Positions 11,035 through 21,464 of a stretch of DNA of 64,000 nt are shown piece by piece; position 1 is the first letter of the stretch; each line of letters begins with the position of its first letter. The translations under genes and the position numbers were made by a program. The notes beneath the pieces are model-generated. The model did not search any database. It had not been told where the DNA came from and saw only the letters and a program-made list of their open reading frames with translations. Location of the stretch: NCBI RefSeq assembly GCF_020509005.1, contig NC_063013.1, forward strand, positions 4,712,001-4,776,000, in the 5' to 3' direction. This DNA comes from Fulvia fulva. Its lineage: Eukaryota > Ascomycota > Dothideomycetes > Mycosphaerellales > Mycosphaerellaceae.

Positions 11035-11209
11035 GAATTATTGGTTCACGGCTTGTGGGAAGGCTGTACCGGCTGGAGCTGCAGTGCTTTTCGTGGTGCC
11101 GTCATAATCCGCACATGTGCCGCTCAATACATGTAGGTACGCTTCATTCTTCTTTGCTCTTCCTCTTCTCCACTGCCATTAAAGCTTTGCACATTGATCA
11201 CAAGCCATC

Positions 11210-12064
11210 ATGAAAATCCTAACAAAAGAGGAAGAGCAGGAGCACTACAAGTATGGCATCACGCGACCAATGCAACGAACACGATACTGATCTCAAGATA
11301 GTGCCACCGTCTATGGCGGTACACTGGGAGGCCTCGCCGGTACAGGCGTGGGCGCGCTGGGTGTCTACGCAGCTACGATGAGATATCCAGCATTCAGATC
11401 TCTCACACTACCATTCCGCGCATTCTTGATCGCATCCTCTGGCACATTCACAGCAATCATTGCGGCCGACCGATACTCAAGGCACTACGAACAATCGCGG
11501 CATCCAGAGCAGAACTACCGAGACGAGCAGCAATCCCTCCAGGAACAGATAAATGCCGGCAAATCGCAAAAAGAGAAGACAATGGCATGGTTGTCCGACA
11601 ACCGCTACAGCTTAGTCTTTGGTTCATGGGTTGCTTCCATCTCTCTTGCGATGGGTATTGTGGGCAGGAACCCATACCAGACAACGCAACAGAAGCTCGT
11701 GCAAGCTCGTGTCTACGCTCAAGGATTCACACTCGCCGCAGTCATCGTGTCTCTGGCGTTTGAGGGTGGTGACAGGATGAACAAGACTGGCCGCTGGGAG
11801 ACTGTCAAGGTCCTCGATCCAAACGATCCAACACACAAGCACATGATCGAGAAGAAGATCCACCACGAACGCTACGCTGGCGAAGATCAGTGGATGGACA
11901 TGGTTGAGGCCGAAGAGCGACGTATCAAGGAGCGCGAGCAGGCGGCTAAGCAGCGTGAGGAGGCTCAGCACAAGAATGGCAATGGCAAGTCCAAGCAGAA
12001 GAAGCTTGACCTCGAGAAGGGTAAGCCAGAAGAGTCAAAGGATAGCAAGTTGAACGCCGCGTAA
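11210..12064 (+). CDS. RCF2: Respiratory supercomplex factor 2 (HIG1-domain protein)
   Basis: Exon 1 11210-11250, intron 11251-11301 (51 nt, GT-ATAG), exon 2 11302-12064; 267 aa. The protein starts MKILTKEEEQEHY, and the splice joins this to N-A-T-V-Y-G-G, which restores the conserved glycine-rich N-terminus (TLGGLAGTGVGALGVYAA). An N-terminal membrane pair lies at residues about 20-65 and a HIG1-type membrane region at about 105-160 (SLVFGSWVASISLAMGIV, then a second helix with VYAQGFTLAAVIVSLAF). The long charged C-terminus is rich in Lys and Glu. Rcf2 proteins sit in the inner mitochondrial membrane and associate with cytochrome c oxidase and III-IV supercomplexes. An ATG at 11381 would miss exon 1; the spliced start is preferred because of family conservation. 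Confidence 0.9.
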
Positions 12065-12274
12065 AGAAACCAGCCTCCATATGTACTAATAGTAATGCCG
12101 ACTGAATGGCAGTCGCGGGCCGGGAAGACAGCGAGGCCCGATATGACGGTACGAATGCATTAGCTGGGCGAAATGGCGTTGGGAAGAAGCATTGTATAGA
12201 AGCTAAACACGAAGCATCAAGATCAGTATCTGTCGCATACACGACCCCATGCTGTAAGTCACCCAGCCACCGTA

Positions 12275-12340
12275 GCCGTGTCGGTCCCCATGCACCCGCG
12301 AAGCGGGTGTTGGACAACCCAGTGATATTGGACACCTCAA
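12275..12340 (+). repeat. Left terminal inverted repeat (66 bp)
   Basis: Starts GCCGTGTCGGTCCCC and is the exact reverse complement of 13380-13445. It contains an internal palindrome, CACCCGC-GAA-GCGGGTG (about 12292-12308), and two further blocks, ttggacaaccc and ttggacacctc, that resemble each other. Confidence 0.95.
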
Positions 12341-12363
12341 CGATATCAATGAGGTGTATTCAA

Positions 12364-13322
12364 CTATCTATTGGCTATATCGTCCATACAGGCAAGCCAT
12401 ATTGTCATAATCTTCCGTCTCTCCACTGGATAAGCAGGTCTGTTGTATGTCCCCTTGATATAGCTCATAATCTTGCTTATCCGGTGTCTCAATTCACCTG
12501 TTCTTGCACGTGCTAGCTGGGCTTCAAGCTGCTTTACTGTGTTCTCTTCACGTTCTTGTATAGCAGCTCTTGCGTTGATAGCCTTCATGACACCTCCACG
12601 CTGAAGGTGTTGTCTCTTCTGAGTGTTGCGAGCATTGCGAGCGTTCTGGCGGACCGTGGTGTTGTTCAATTCAGCTACTGCTTCGGCGCCCTCAACGATA
12701 GCAATCTGGGCTCCACGGAAGAGTGGCTCCAGTCGCTGCTTAATAGACTCGTCTATCAATGGATCAGCTATAAGCGCAGCAGTGTATCGACCGAAGGTCC
12801 TCACTGTTGTTGGAAGCTGCTTATCGTTGACAATCGGCTCCGGTGTTGAGACTCGTTTATTCGATCGAAGAGCAGCTAGGTCTTGCCTTGCACGAGCCAA
12901 TATTGGCTCCGGATTGAAGGGGTAGATACCACACTTCTCGAAGCCGCTTATGATGGTTGTTGGCTTCGTTGCTTGCCTTCTGAAGGCCTCGAAGTCATGC
13001 AAGAACTAGGTCCAGTATGGTATCGCTTGAGGATCGAATTTGCGCTGATCTGGACCATCCGGAGTCGCGCGGATACGCCTATCTTGTCACAACTCCTCAA
13101 GTAGGTTGCAAGAACAGCTTCTTGATCGTCTGTCAACACCGTGTGCGTACGCGGCCGTGTGCTGCGTGAGTTGTGACCGAGAAGTCGTCTTCTGAAGCGT
13201 TAGTAATCGACACCCCAGTTGGCGGCTACCTGCTTGACAGGACCTGGATTTGACGCGTCGCAGTACCACTGCACGGCCTCACTGATGAGCTCCTCTTCTT
13301 CACGATAGATGGAAGCAACCAT
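12364..13322 (-). pseudogene. Internally deleted pogo/Fot1-like transposase
   Basis: The N-terminal part starts MVASIYREEEELISEAVQW at 13322. It carries one in-frame TAA (near 13203, where TAC-CAA would be expected) and continues through a CENP-B-like helix-turn-helix stretch (TDDQEAVLATYL, RLRMVQISANSIL). At about 13000-13020 it jumps, in another frame, to the region that normally follows the DDE domain (FLHDFEAFRRQ, then GFEKCGIYPFNPEPIL), and it ends at TAG 12364-12366 with a Lys/Arg-rich coiled-coil tail. The whole DDE/DDD core, roughly 250-300 residues in intact relatives, is missing. No active transposase can be made. Confidence 0.88.
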
Positions 13323-13379
13323 AATGATGAGATAACGCGTGTTGAATGGAAGATACGCGTGTTGGAAAGCGTGGTTTTA

Positions 13380-13445
13380 TTGAGGTGTCCAATATCACTG
13401 GGTTGTCCAACACCCGCTTCGCGGGTGCATGGGGACCGACACGGC
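13380..13445 (-). repeat. Right terminal inverted repeat (66 bp)
   Basis: Exact reverse complement of 12275-12340, with the same internal palindrome. It is followed by the TA duplication at 13446-13447. Confidence 0.95.
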
Positions 13446-13447
13446 TA

Positions 13448-14368
13448 TTCGTCTTGTTACGTTCTCAGTGACTCGATGCCAACCTGTTGCCACGCCCATG
13501 CATGTCCCGCCAATGTGGTTCCTCGCGTGCCTGATTGTCGAAACGAAAGTATATTGTATGATTGAAAGTGCTCGGACAAGTGTCGTCTCAGAAAATGTGC
13601 TGTTGGCGGTTGTGAACCTCCAAAGGTAAGCGTAGCGGAGTGGAGCTCTCTACCAACCCTTCTAGACTGCAAAGTAGCGTGCGATCCACGCTACCGCTAC
13701 CCGACGTACAGTGCTTATTATACGACGACATAGGCGTTAGCGACGAGTATATGTTTGCGAGTTCGCCAACAGGCACAGTGCGGTAGGTCACGTGACCCTA
13801 AGACTTGAAAGTTGACCAATCAGAGCGGGCGCCAAGGCTAGTTGAGGGCTGGTATAGAGCTTCACTCCCTCGCTGACGCCTCACCTACGTACTCGCAAGC
13901 TCGTACTCCGGTGTGGCTAGCGCTCGGTCGCTACGCTTAATTATGCATTCTTTATTGATACATTTCAAACCGTGAGGTATAGCATATCGTCTCTTAATCA
14001 TACACGTAACACAAGGAGTATCACAAAGCGACTCATGCCTCCCATACCAATCCTTCCAAATCATGGCAACGTAAGTATAATACATATCGAAGTAAGCTTA
14101 GCGCAAAAGTGTCGGAGAGAGTGTTTGTGTTGACTGCATCGGTTTTGGTGGTGTTGGTGGTTGTAGTGATTGAAATGGCCAGATGCCATATGAACGAGTC
14201 GTTGTCGAAAGCGTATTACGTGGTGGTTGTTCTTCTTTCTCTTCGAGGCGTAGCGACGCCATGCTGTGGTGTTGTTGTAAAGTCCATCATGAGCTCGTTC
14301 CCTTTTCTTTGCTATCATGCATCAGTTCTATTATACGTGATCGACCAGGCTAACTGTATCATTGTGGA
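13448..14368. other. Intergenic, no gene called
   Basis: About 0.9 kb between the DNA transposon and the AT-hook gene. A minus-strand ORF at 13885-14085 has a cysteine-spaced stretch (CDTPCVTC, later KCINKEC), but no start context, introns or recognisable family support a gene. The part next to 14368 is probably 3' UTR of the AT-hook gene. Confidence 0.5.
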
Positions 14369-15332
14369 TTATGCTTCTCTGTTAGCTTCAGCCGCTGTTT
14401 CGGACGGGGCGAATCGTGGAGGGTTCGTCAAATCCCCAGGACGGTGTCGCAACACCGCAGTCCTTGCCGGACTATCCTCAGTGGTGCCTGCTGCTCGCAC
14501 ATAGGGTGAATCGTACCCAGTACCAGCGCGTGCGGTCGGACTGCCTTCTGGCTCGTCTTTGGTCGATCTCGCGTGCCGTCTTTTGCCAGATGACGAGCTG
14601 GAATGACTTGCGCTTTTCGGTTCGCCTGCAGAGGGTGTGAGCATGGCAGCAATTGGCATGCGTGTGGCAGGCGGCAACTTTGCTTCTGCTGTTGGTGCAG
14701 ATGTGATTGTGACTGCCATGGGCGCAGGTGTAGACGTCGATGTCGATGGCCGAGAAGCTGTTGTTGCAGACAACGGACCTGGATCGCCACCACTAAGCGC
14801 AGCAGCCGCCTCTGCCTTTGCCTGCGCCTCTGCTTTGGTAGGTCGACCACGCTTTCGTTTCGGAGGCGGCTCTGTGGGAGAAGGTTGAGAGTACGTTGGT
14901 AGGGCGAGCGATGGCTTGGGTCGTATCTCGCGGCCACTGGGACCAGCAGAGTATGGTCCCTCATATTGGAAAGGTCTCTTGAGTGAGACCGGCGCCGACA
15001 GTGGCGTGGATATGTTCGGCGCCGCGATCTGTTGCTGCATTGACAGGGATCTCCGCAATTCATCGAAGGCGTAGCGGCAAGAATTTAGCGAACGACCTTG
15101 CAGCAGAAAAAAGGATCAGCATCGGATCGAGCCAACAACATGTGACGGGAAAGGAAGCTTGTTGTTCTTGGTGTGTGAAGCGTGTCTGTACAGTCGCAGG
15201 CTTACCTGGTGGTAGTGGAATCTCGTCCCATCGAGGCTGTATGTTCATACTCCGTAACAGGTTGAGTAACACATCGGGCGGAGGATGTGCTGCCTTGATG
15301 ATTTCGGCCAGCAGGTAGTTCTGTTGATCCAT
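14369..15332 (-). CDS. AT-hook nuclear protein of unknown function
   Basis: Exon 1 15332-15206, intron 15205-15097 (109 nt), exon 2 15096-14369; 284 aa. The N-terminal 60 residues (MDQQNYLLAEIIKAAHPPP, then NIQPRWDEIPLPPGRSLNSC, then FDELRRS) are the conserved part and are restored only by this splice, which joins G of the donor exon to GT of the acceptor exon. A Ser/Pro-rich, disordered tail carries an AT-hook-like KRKRGRPTK (about residue 123), suggesting binding to the minor groove of AT-rich DNA. An upstream in-frame ATG at 15467 exists, but MDQQNY is the better start. Function unknown; probably nuclear. Confidence 0.75.
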
Positions 15333-17594
15333 GTCAGATGTTCGGTAACACAAAGATCGCCATGCTACCATACCTTCTCGTGGGAGGACCATGGTTGTTC
15401 GGGAGGTGTTGCCATGCCGAGGGGGGAACGAAACAAAGGGAACGCGTAGCAGATTCATAGAAGACATGCGTTGAAGTCGTACAGTATTTCAGTAATTAGC
15501 AGCGAGCGCGTAGGTGTCGTGAATGTCGTAGCTTCTTGCAACAAAGGAGATCCCAGCAGCGATAGTACAATGGGTCGAGATATGCCGGCAGAGGCCGCTC
15601 AAACGAGTGTATGAAGAGGCGCGCCTAACGATTAGAGAAAGAGATGCATTACCACACAGCACCTGACAGGCACGAAAATGAGCGTCTTTGAACCAGAGGA
15701 GAGAGAGGAAATGCAGCAGGGCAAAAGAGGTGGTGGGAGATGAAACCTGGATTGGGATTCTTGCATGATCTTTGCATGCTGCAGGAGGCTTTAGTCTGCC
15801 TTCCAGCGTGCATTAGACCTAATGCCTGTGGCCAGCGCTCGGGGATCATGCAGTGCATGCATCTTATAGGAGACCAAGCAACCGGCTGCCATCGAGCGAC
15901 GTGATCCAGATGCGGCGTGCTCCGGCTTTGGAGTACGACTGCCGGTGGGTGACGCCAGTACTGCAGTTCTGTACCCGCGGTGTTGCTGTAGTGTTGTGGT
16001 GTCGTGCTGATCGAGGACTCGTCAAGGCTTAGTGGCTTATTAGGTAATAAAGTTTCCTTGGTGCGGGACCGAGCCTGGGCTGTAGCCTGTGGGCTGACAG
16101 GGCTGTTCATCAGCTAGTGCTGTCCTTAGCGAAACATTCAAAGCTCGTTTCATCGTCTGTGCATTTCGATCAATATGCTGCAAGCGCAGTCGACTGCGCG
16201 CAGCGGTATCATTTCGACGTTAGCTGAATGGTCGCAGTCGATTCAGCCAATTGAGTTTGCGCAATGGCATGGGCATGTCGACTGAGCAGGCTAGACAAGA
16301 CAGCAGCTCCGTATTGCCGCTTGGATCGTTCATCTGTAACATGCCTGTGCTTCTCGGCGTGTCGCCGTCCTGGAGCCGTGGTGTCAAGCCCTCATGAGAG
16401 ACTCGTAACGACTGACTTGGTGCAACGTAGTCGTACCCCTAATACTGGAGCGTGGAAGAGCTATGATGGTTAGGCTTCGCCTGAAGCATTCGCCTGCTCG
16501 CTGATGGCGCACCTGGCCGTGCCTTGAACGGTGCGGCCACGAGCTCCATATCTTGAAGGCGTCAACGCTACCCGTCCTGGCCGACATCTAGAAGAGCAAC
16601 TCCAGAGCCACCGCTATGGAACCGTAGCGGAACACGCAATGCCGGTTGCCGCGCGCAATGGAATACTGTACCCGGGACCAACTAAGCGCCGCGGAGGTTG
16701 AGCTGGGCGCATTTAATGCACATGCCCATAGCTTGTGGTTCGTATGGCGTGCGTGCAAAGATGTAGTTGCCGCTTTGTTTCGTGGCGATTGATGTTGCAA
16801 GGACGCGCTTCAGCGCAGGCAGCAAGCGGAATAGTACGCCGAGGTCCAGCATGAGCGCGCGGTCTTTGGGAAGTCATCCCTATTCACGGTCAAGTCGCCT
16901 TCGCGGAGCTACCCGCCAGCACAATCGCGGTTTCCTTGCTTCGAGACTGGCAGGAAGGTGAATGGCCACAAGACAAGGCGGAAGGAAGGAGCAGGCGGGA
17001 ACAGCCGCCGAACTTGCTTGATTGTCCGCGAAGTCAAGAAGTGTAGATGCTGTTCATTGCAATCCCGTTTCTACACAACACTCTGCGCCGGCAGACACAA
17101 TTGTCAATCTCGCTCCTTTGTCGTGAGCGCTACATTACTAGCCGGCTCGCAGCAATCTCAGCTGCCTGCTTGACACAATCCGTGATCCGAAGAGTGGTAT
17201 GGATTTGGTCTTATGCACCACAAAGTAGCACTACACATACTCATGTTGGTGAAGCAATAGAACAATTCGCGCGACGGCTTGCACGTACAGTCATTCACTA
17301 TCCTGCGCTTCGAGACCTGTCCCCAATAGCGACACGCGCTCAGGTCAACGAGCCTTGCCCACAAGTGCGCGCCACGAGACAGCTCATTCACCATCGCCAG
17401 CACTATTTCTCCAACCTGGACCGAGCTGGCATTAGTCTGTCCAACACCGGGATGCAGCAGTGAGGGTGGCGTTGGCATGTGCGCGATTCTCGTCGTGGAC
17501 CTAAAGATTTCTTCCGTCACGCTGTCACCTTCACCCTCGGCCGCACACTGCCCGGCTTCCACCACCGCTGCAACATCCACCGCCACAAATCAAC
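15333..17594. other. Intergenic region between divergent AT-hook gene and SET2
   Basis: About 2.26 kb containing both promoters. Several short ORFs exist (for example minus 15649-16110), but none shows a family motif, spliced structure or codon bias. No tRNA or repeat seen. Confidence 0.5.
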
Positions 17595-20557
17595 ATGGCA
17601 GATGGAGACCACAAACATGACCGCCTCGAGTCGGAAGTACGTGACATGAACCTGAAAGAGGAAGAGGCAGATGTGGATATGGATACCGTCGTCCCGAAAG
17701 GAGAGCGCAGCGAAGACAACGCATCCGCTGCCGGCGGCGACGATAGTGACAGCAGCGCACCTCCCACCACGAAGCGGTCTTCACGGTCGCCGACCAAACA
17801 AAAGCGCGCTTCTGGCTCGCCTGCTGTAAAGTTCGAGGAGGAAGAGACTGTCGGCGGCGAGGTGACACTGAAGCTGGAGCCAGGCAAGCCGCCGAAGCTG
17901 GCGCGGACAACATCTCACAGAGTGGAAAAACGGGCGCCACAACTCTTCACCGAGCACGAGGATGCATTACCGGAGGCTCTCAATTTCTTCGAGAGGCTGC
18001 CGGAGTGCAGTTATGCCAATAGGTACCTGGGAGGCACAGAACCTGCGTTGGAGTGCGATTGTGCAGAGGAGTGGGGTAAGTCCTTCAAAATTCACATGCG
18101 ATGAACATGTATTGCCCATGGTATGTACAATGTCTAATGCTGTCTATAGACCCTGCGACTCGTCAGAATCATGCCTGCGGTGAAGACTCCGACTGCATCA
18201 ACCGCGCCACCAAGATGGAGTGCGTGTCAGACTGTGGTTGCGGATCAAAGTGCCAAAATCGACGCTTCCAACGGAAGCAGTACGCCGATGTCACTGTCAT
18301 CAAGACAGAAAAGAAGGGATATGGCCTTCGTGCTAACAAGGACCTCCGACCTGGCGACTTTATCTTCGAGTACATCGGCGAAGTCATCGGTGAGCAAGTG
18401 TTCCGTCGGCGAATGCAGCAATACGACGAAGAAGGCATCAAGCACTTTTACTTCATGTCGTTGAACAAAGGCGAGTTCGTGGACGCAACTAAGAAGGGAA
18501 ATCTCGGTCGTTTCTGCAACCACTCTTGCAATCCCAACTGCTATGTTGACAAGTGGGTTGTCAACGACAAGCTCCGCATGGGTATATTCGTCGAGCGCAA
18601 TATCCAGGCAGGGGAAGAGTTGGTGTTCAACTACAATGTCGACCGATATGGCGCGGATCCTCAGCCGTGCTACTGTGCGGAGCCTAACTGCACGGGATAC
18701 ATTGGTGGCAAGACCCAGACTGAGCGTGGTACAAAGCTCTCACATGCCATCATCGAAGCTCTTGGTATCGACGATGCGGACGCTTGGGACACTGCAGTCG
18801 CGAAGAAGCCACGTAAGAAGAGAGCTGGCGAGGATGACGAAGAGTACGTCAACAACGTTGAGCCTAGGGGTCTTGACGAAGAAGGCGTCAACAAAGTCAT
18901 GTCGTCTCTCATGCAATGCAAAGAGAAGTGGATTGCCGTCAAGCTGCTTGCTCGGATACAACGTGCGAACGACGAGAAGGTGTGGAATCGTGTGGTACGC
19001 TTCCACGGTTATCGCATATTGAAGACGACGTTGTCCAACTTCAGCGACGACGAGAACGTCATCCTCCAAGTACTGGAGGTTCTGGACAAGATGCCACGCC
19101 TGACACGAAACAAGATCCAGGATGCCAAGATTGAGGAGGCTCTCATACCACTACTGCAGCACGAGCACGAACTGATTCGCATCGAATCTCAAGCCTTGCT
19201 TGATGCGTGGGCGAAGCTGGAGATAGCTTACCGAATACCTCGTGTCAAGAGAGATCCTAATGCAGTGGTGCCTGACCGCAAAGCAGATCGATTCGACAGA
19301 CGAGACGATGACCGACGTCGTAGTAGGTCAAGATCGAGATCCAAATCACCCGAGCGGATACAAGCACCCACTGGTCCTCGTAACAACGCACCACAACGTG
19401 CTGCTGGCTTCCGTCCCGGGCCACGATTCCGACCTCCTCCTCCGGTCGGCGCGCTACCTCCTGGCTGGTTCGAGGCCACCGCTGCAAATGGCACTGTCTA
19501 CTACTACAACCAGGCTGGTAGTACCACCTGGCAGCGTCCGACGATGCAATCTGCAGCGGTGCCACCTCCGCCTCCTCCGAAAGCTGTCGCAGATCAGCAG
19601 ATGCTGCAAGACCTAATCAGGAACATCGTCGCCACAAAGAAGGAGGAATCTAAGCAGCCCTCTGCCGCTGCTACTCCGATCGACACCTCAAAGAAAGAGC
19701 GAAAGGAAGACAAGTGGCGTACGGAGCCAGAAGAGAAGCAAAAGCGGCGGTACGAGATCACACTGCAACCACATATCATGCACGTCGCCAACAAGTACAA
19801 AGGCAAGCTTGAGAAGGACGAGCTCAAGCGCTGGGCAAAGGAACTGAGCAAGATGGTGGTGGATTCTGACTTCAGGAAGAACCGTGTCGAAGATCCTAAC
19901 AAGATCAGCGATAAGAAGGTCAAGGATGTCAGGAAGCATGCCCAAGCATTTTTCGAAAAGGCGATGAAGAAGAAGGCAGCCGTGGAGACGAAGAGGGCAG
20001 AACGAAAGGTGAAGAAAGGCGAAGCGAGCAACACGCCGGACGGCTCACCCGCAAAGGCTGGTTCTCCCATGCTCGAGGAGGATGATGCTGTTTCCGATCA
20101 TGAGATGGCAGGGGCTGGCGAGGGTCTTGACGCTACACCCATCGACTCTATGGACAGCCCTGCGACCAACAAGCGCAGACGAGAAGAGCTCGCCAACATC
20201 GCAGACGAGGAGGCCGCCATTCTCAAGCGACCTCGGACCGATACCACACAGGCACCTCCACCTCCACCTCCTCCGCCTGCCGATCTTGCTCAGGATGACG
20301 AACAGCCAGCAACTATTCTGAAAGAGGACCTGAACGCTGTCGATGATGCTGACCTCGGATTCTCTATCAAAGGCGCCGCTAAGTTAGCTCATAGCAGGCC
20401 AGAGTCAGTGAACGGCGAGCCCCATCAGATTGCCACCCCTCCTACCACTGGCTCGCCGGACCGCGATGAGGCAGAGAAGGCGATAAAGTTGGCAAATTTC
20501 GCGGGCATGAATCCCGAGAGGATGCGCCAGCTCGGACTGGTCGACGGCGGTCAATGA
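17595..20557 (+). CDS. SET2: Histone H3 lysine-36 methyltransferase Set2
   Basis: Exon 1 17595-18075, intron 18076-18149 (74 nt), exon 2 18150-20557; 962 aa. The splice joins EEW to DPATRQNHACG inside the AWS cysteine cluster (about 150-205). The SET domain follows (about 207-330), with the cofactor/substrate motif FCNHSCNPNC (about 283-292) and ELVFNYNVDRYG. The post-SET motif is CYCAEPNC (about 334-341). A Set2-type helical region lies at about 420-530, a WW domain (LPPGWFEATAANGTVYYYNQ, later TTWQRP) at about 595-625, and an SRI domain at about 690-780 (RRYEITLQPHIMHVANKYK) that binds the phosphorylated CTD of RNA polymerase II. The enzyme marks H3K36 during elongation and suppresses cryptic initiation. 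All catalytic parts are present. The tail is poly-Pro and acidic. It converges on POP8. Confidence 0.97.
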
Positions 20558-20766
20558 GATACCCTTCTTGTGTGCATGGTATAATGGCGTTGGCCAGCAT
20601 AACCAGACGGTAGCGAAACAGTCTGCGTGCTGAGTCGAGAGAGCTCAAAAGTCTGAGCGAACTCCGAATGGCTCCTTCTTGATAGTACGTAATCTTTTTG
20701 TACATTAGGTAGAGTCACAAATAGTCGAGAGGAAGAGAATTCTTGTAATACTTGCTCATCAGGAGC

Positions 20767-21246
20767 TCAGTCGAACAAGTCCTGACCTGAATCACGTCCG
20801 AGGCCATTCGCATTCCAGTGACTCCAGCTTCTGACTCGCCAGCCTTCACCACTGCTACTGATCCAGCCACCGACTGCTGCGATGATGGCGGCTCTGTCTT
20901 CGGCAGGTGCGCGGATCCAGACTTGCCGTCCATCGAGCCTTAGAATGTCGAAAGGTATCGCACTTCCGTGCAGTCCCAGAAACGATTTGAGCGCGGCAGT
21001 GATATGCAGGTGTACGGTTGCGTTGTCGATAGCTCCATGCTGTTGGTGGCCATTCGCGAGTGATGGGATGTGTTGCAGGTGTAGATACGCCCAGTCTGGT
21101 TTTCGGATCGAGAATTGGCTGAGAGTTTGGTTGGTTGGATTTTTCTTGTTGCGCTTTTTCTTGTCTGCTGTGGATGATGTTTGAGTTGTTGGCAGCGTTG
21201 TTGCGGTGCTTTCTGTAGCGTCTGGCAGCTGTTCTGGATCGGACAT
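20767..21246 (-). CDS. POP8: RNase P/MRP subunit Pop8-like protein
   Basis: A single exon of 159 aa starting MSDPEQLPDATES. After a low-complexity Thr/Ser/Lys leader (to about residue 45) comes the Pop8-type core: FSIRKPDWAYLHLQ, TVHLHITAALKSFLGLHGSA, IPFDILRLDGRQVWIRAP, then a final AAIIAAVGGW. Pop8 is a small protein subunit shared by RNase P (tRNA 5' processing) and RNase MRP (rRNA processing) in the nucleus and nucleolus. The assignment rests on the motif series from memory. It is encoded tail-to-tail with SET2, with 209 bp between stop codons, and head-to-tail with PCF11. Confidence 0.82.
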   Translation of the reverse strand: MSDPEQLPDATESTATTLPTTQTSSTADKKKRNKKNPTNQTLSQFSIRKPDWAYLHLQHIPSLANGHQQHGAIDNATVHLHITAALKSFLGLHGSAIPFDILRLDGRQVWIRAPAEDRAAIIAAVGGWISSSGEGWRVRSWSHWNANGLGRDSGQDLFD

Positions 21247-21464
21247 TTTGTGGTGATGTCATGTTGAATGCGGTGACAAAGGACACCTGCAGGAAGAGAG
21301 GTTTGGGGAAATCCCTCCGCACAGACCAAGTCGCTTCAGTATGCTATTTGATGCAGGAGCGATGTAATATCGCAATTTTAATACAGCCTAATCATCCACC
21401 AACGCCGAGCTCGCTGGATGCAGCACAGTGGCAAAAGCAACATCGTTCTACGTCCCAAGATCCT

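Larger units (their letters stand above)
12275..13445 (-). mobile_element. Non-autonomous pogo/Fot1-like Tc1-mariner element
   Basis: A 1171-bp element with perfect 66-bp terminal inverted repeats, bounded by TA on both sides (12273-12274 and 13446-13447). TA duplication is the Tc1/mariner hallmark. Inside, on the minus strand, are the two ends of a Fot1/pogo transposase joined across a deletion that removed the catalytic DDE core. The identical terminal repeats suggest a recent insertion or mobilisation in trans. It lies about 210 bp downstream of RCF2. Confidence 0.93.

Noticed and set aside
13885..14085. Minus-strand ORF with CxxxCxxC-like cysteines
   Set aside because: Short, no start context, no splice partners found upstream; could be the relic of a gene but cannot be supported.
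14428..15063. Arg/Gln-rich minus-strand ORF overlapping the AT-hook gene
   Set aside because: It is the shifted frame of the Pro/Ser/Ala-rich AT-hook exon 2; the conserved motifs are in the other frame.
15649..16110. Minus-strand ORF of 153 codons upstream of the AT-hook gene
   Set aside because: Composition and residue order look random; no link by splicing to MDQQNY was found.
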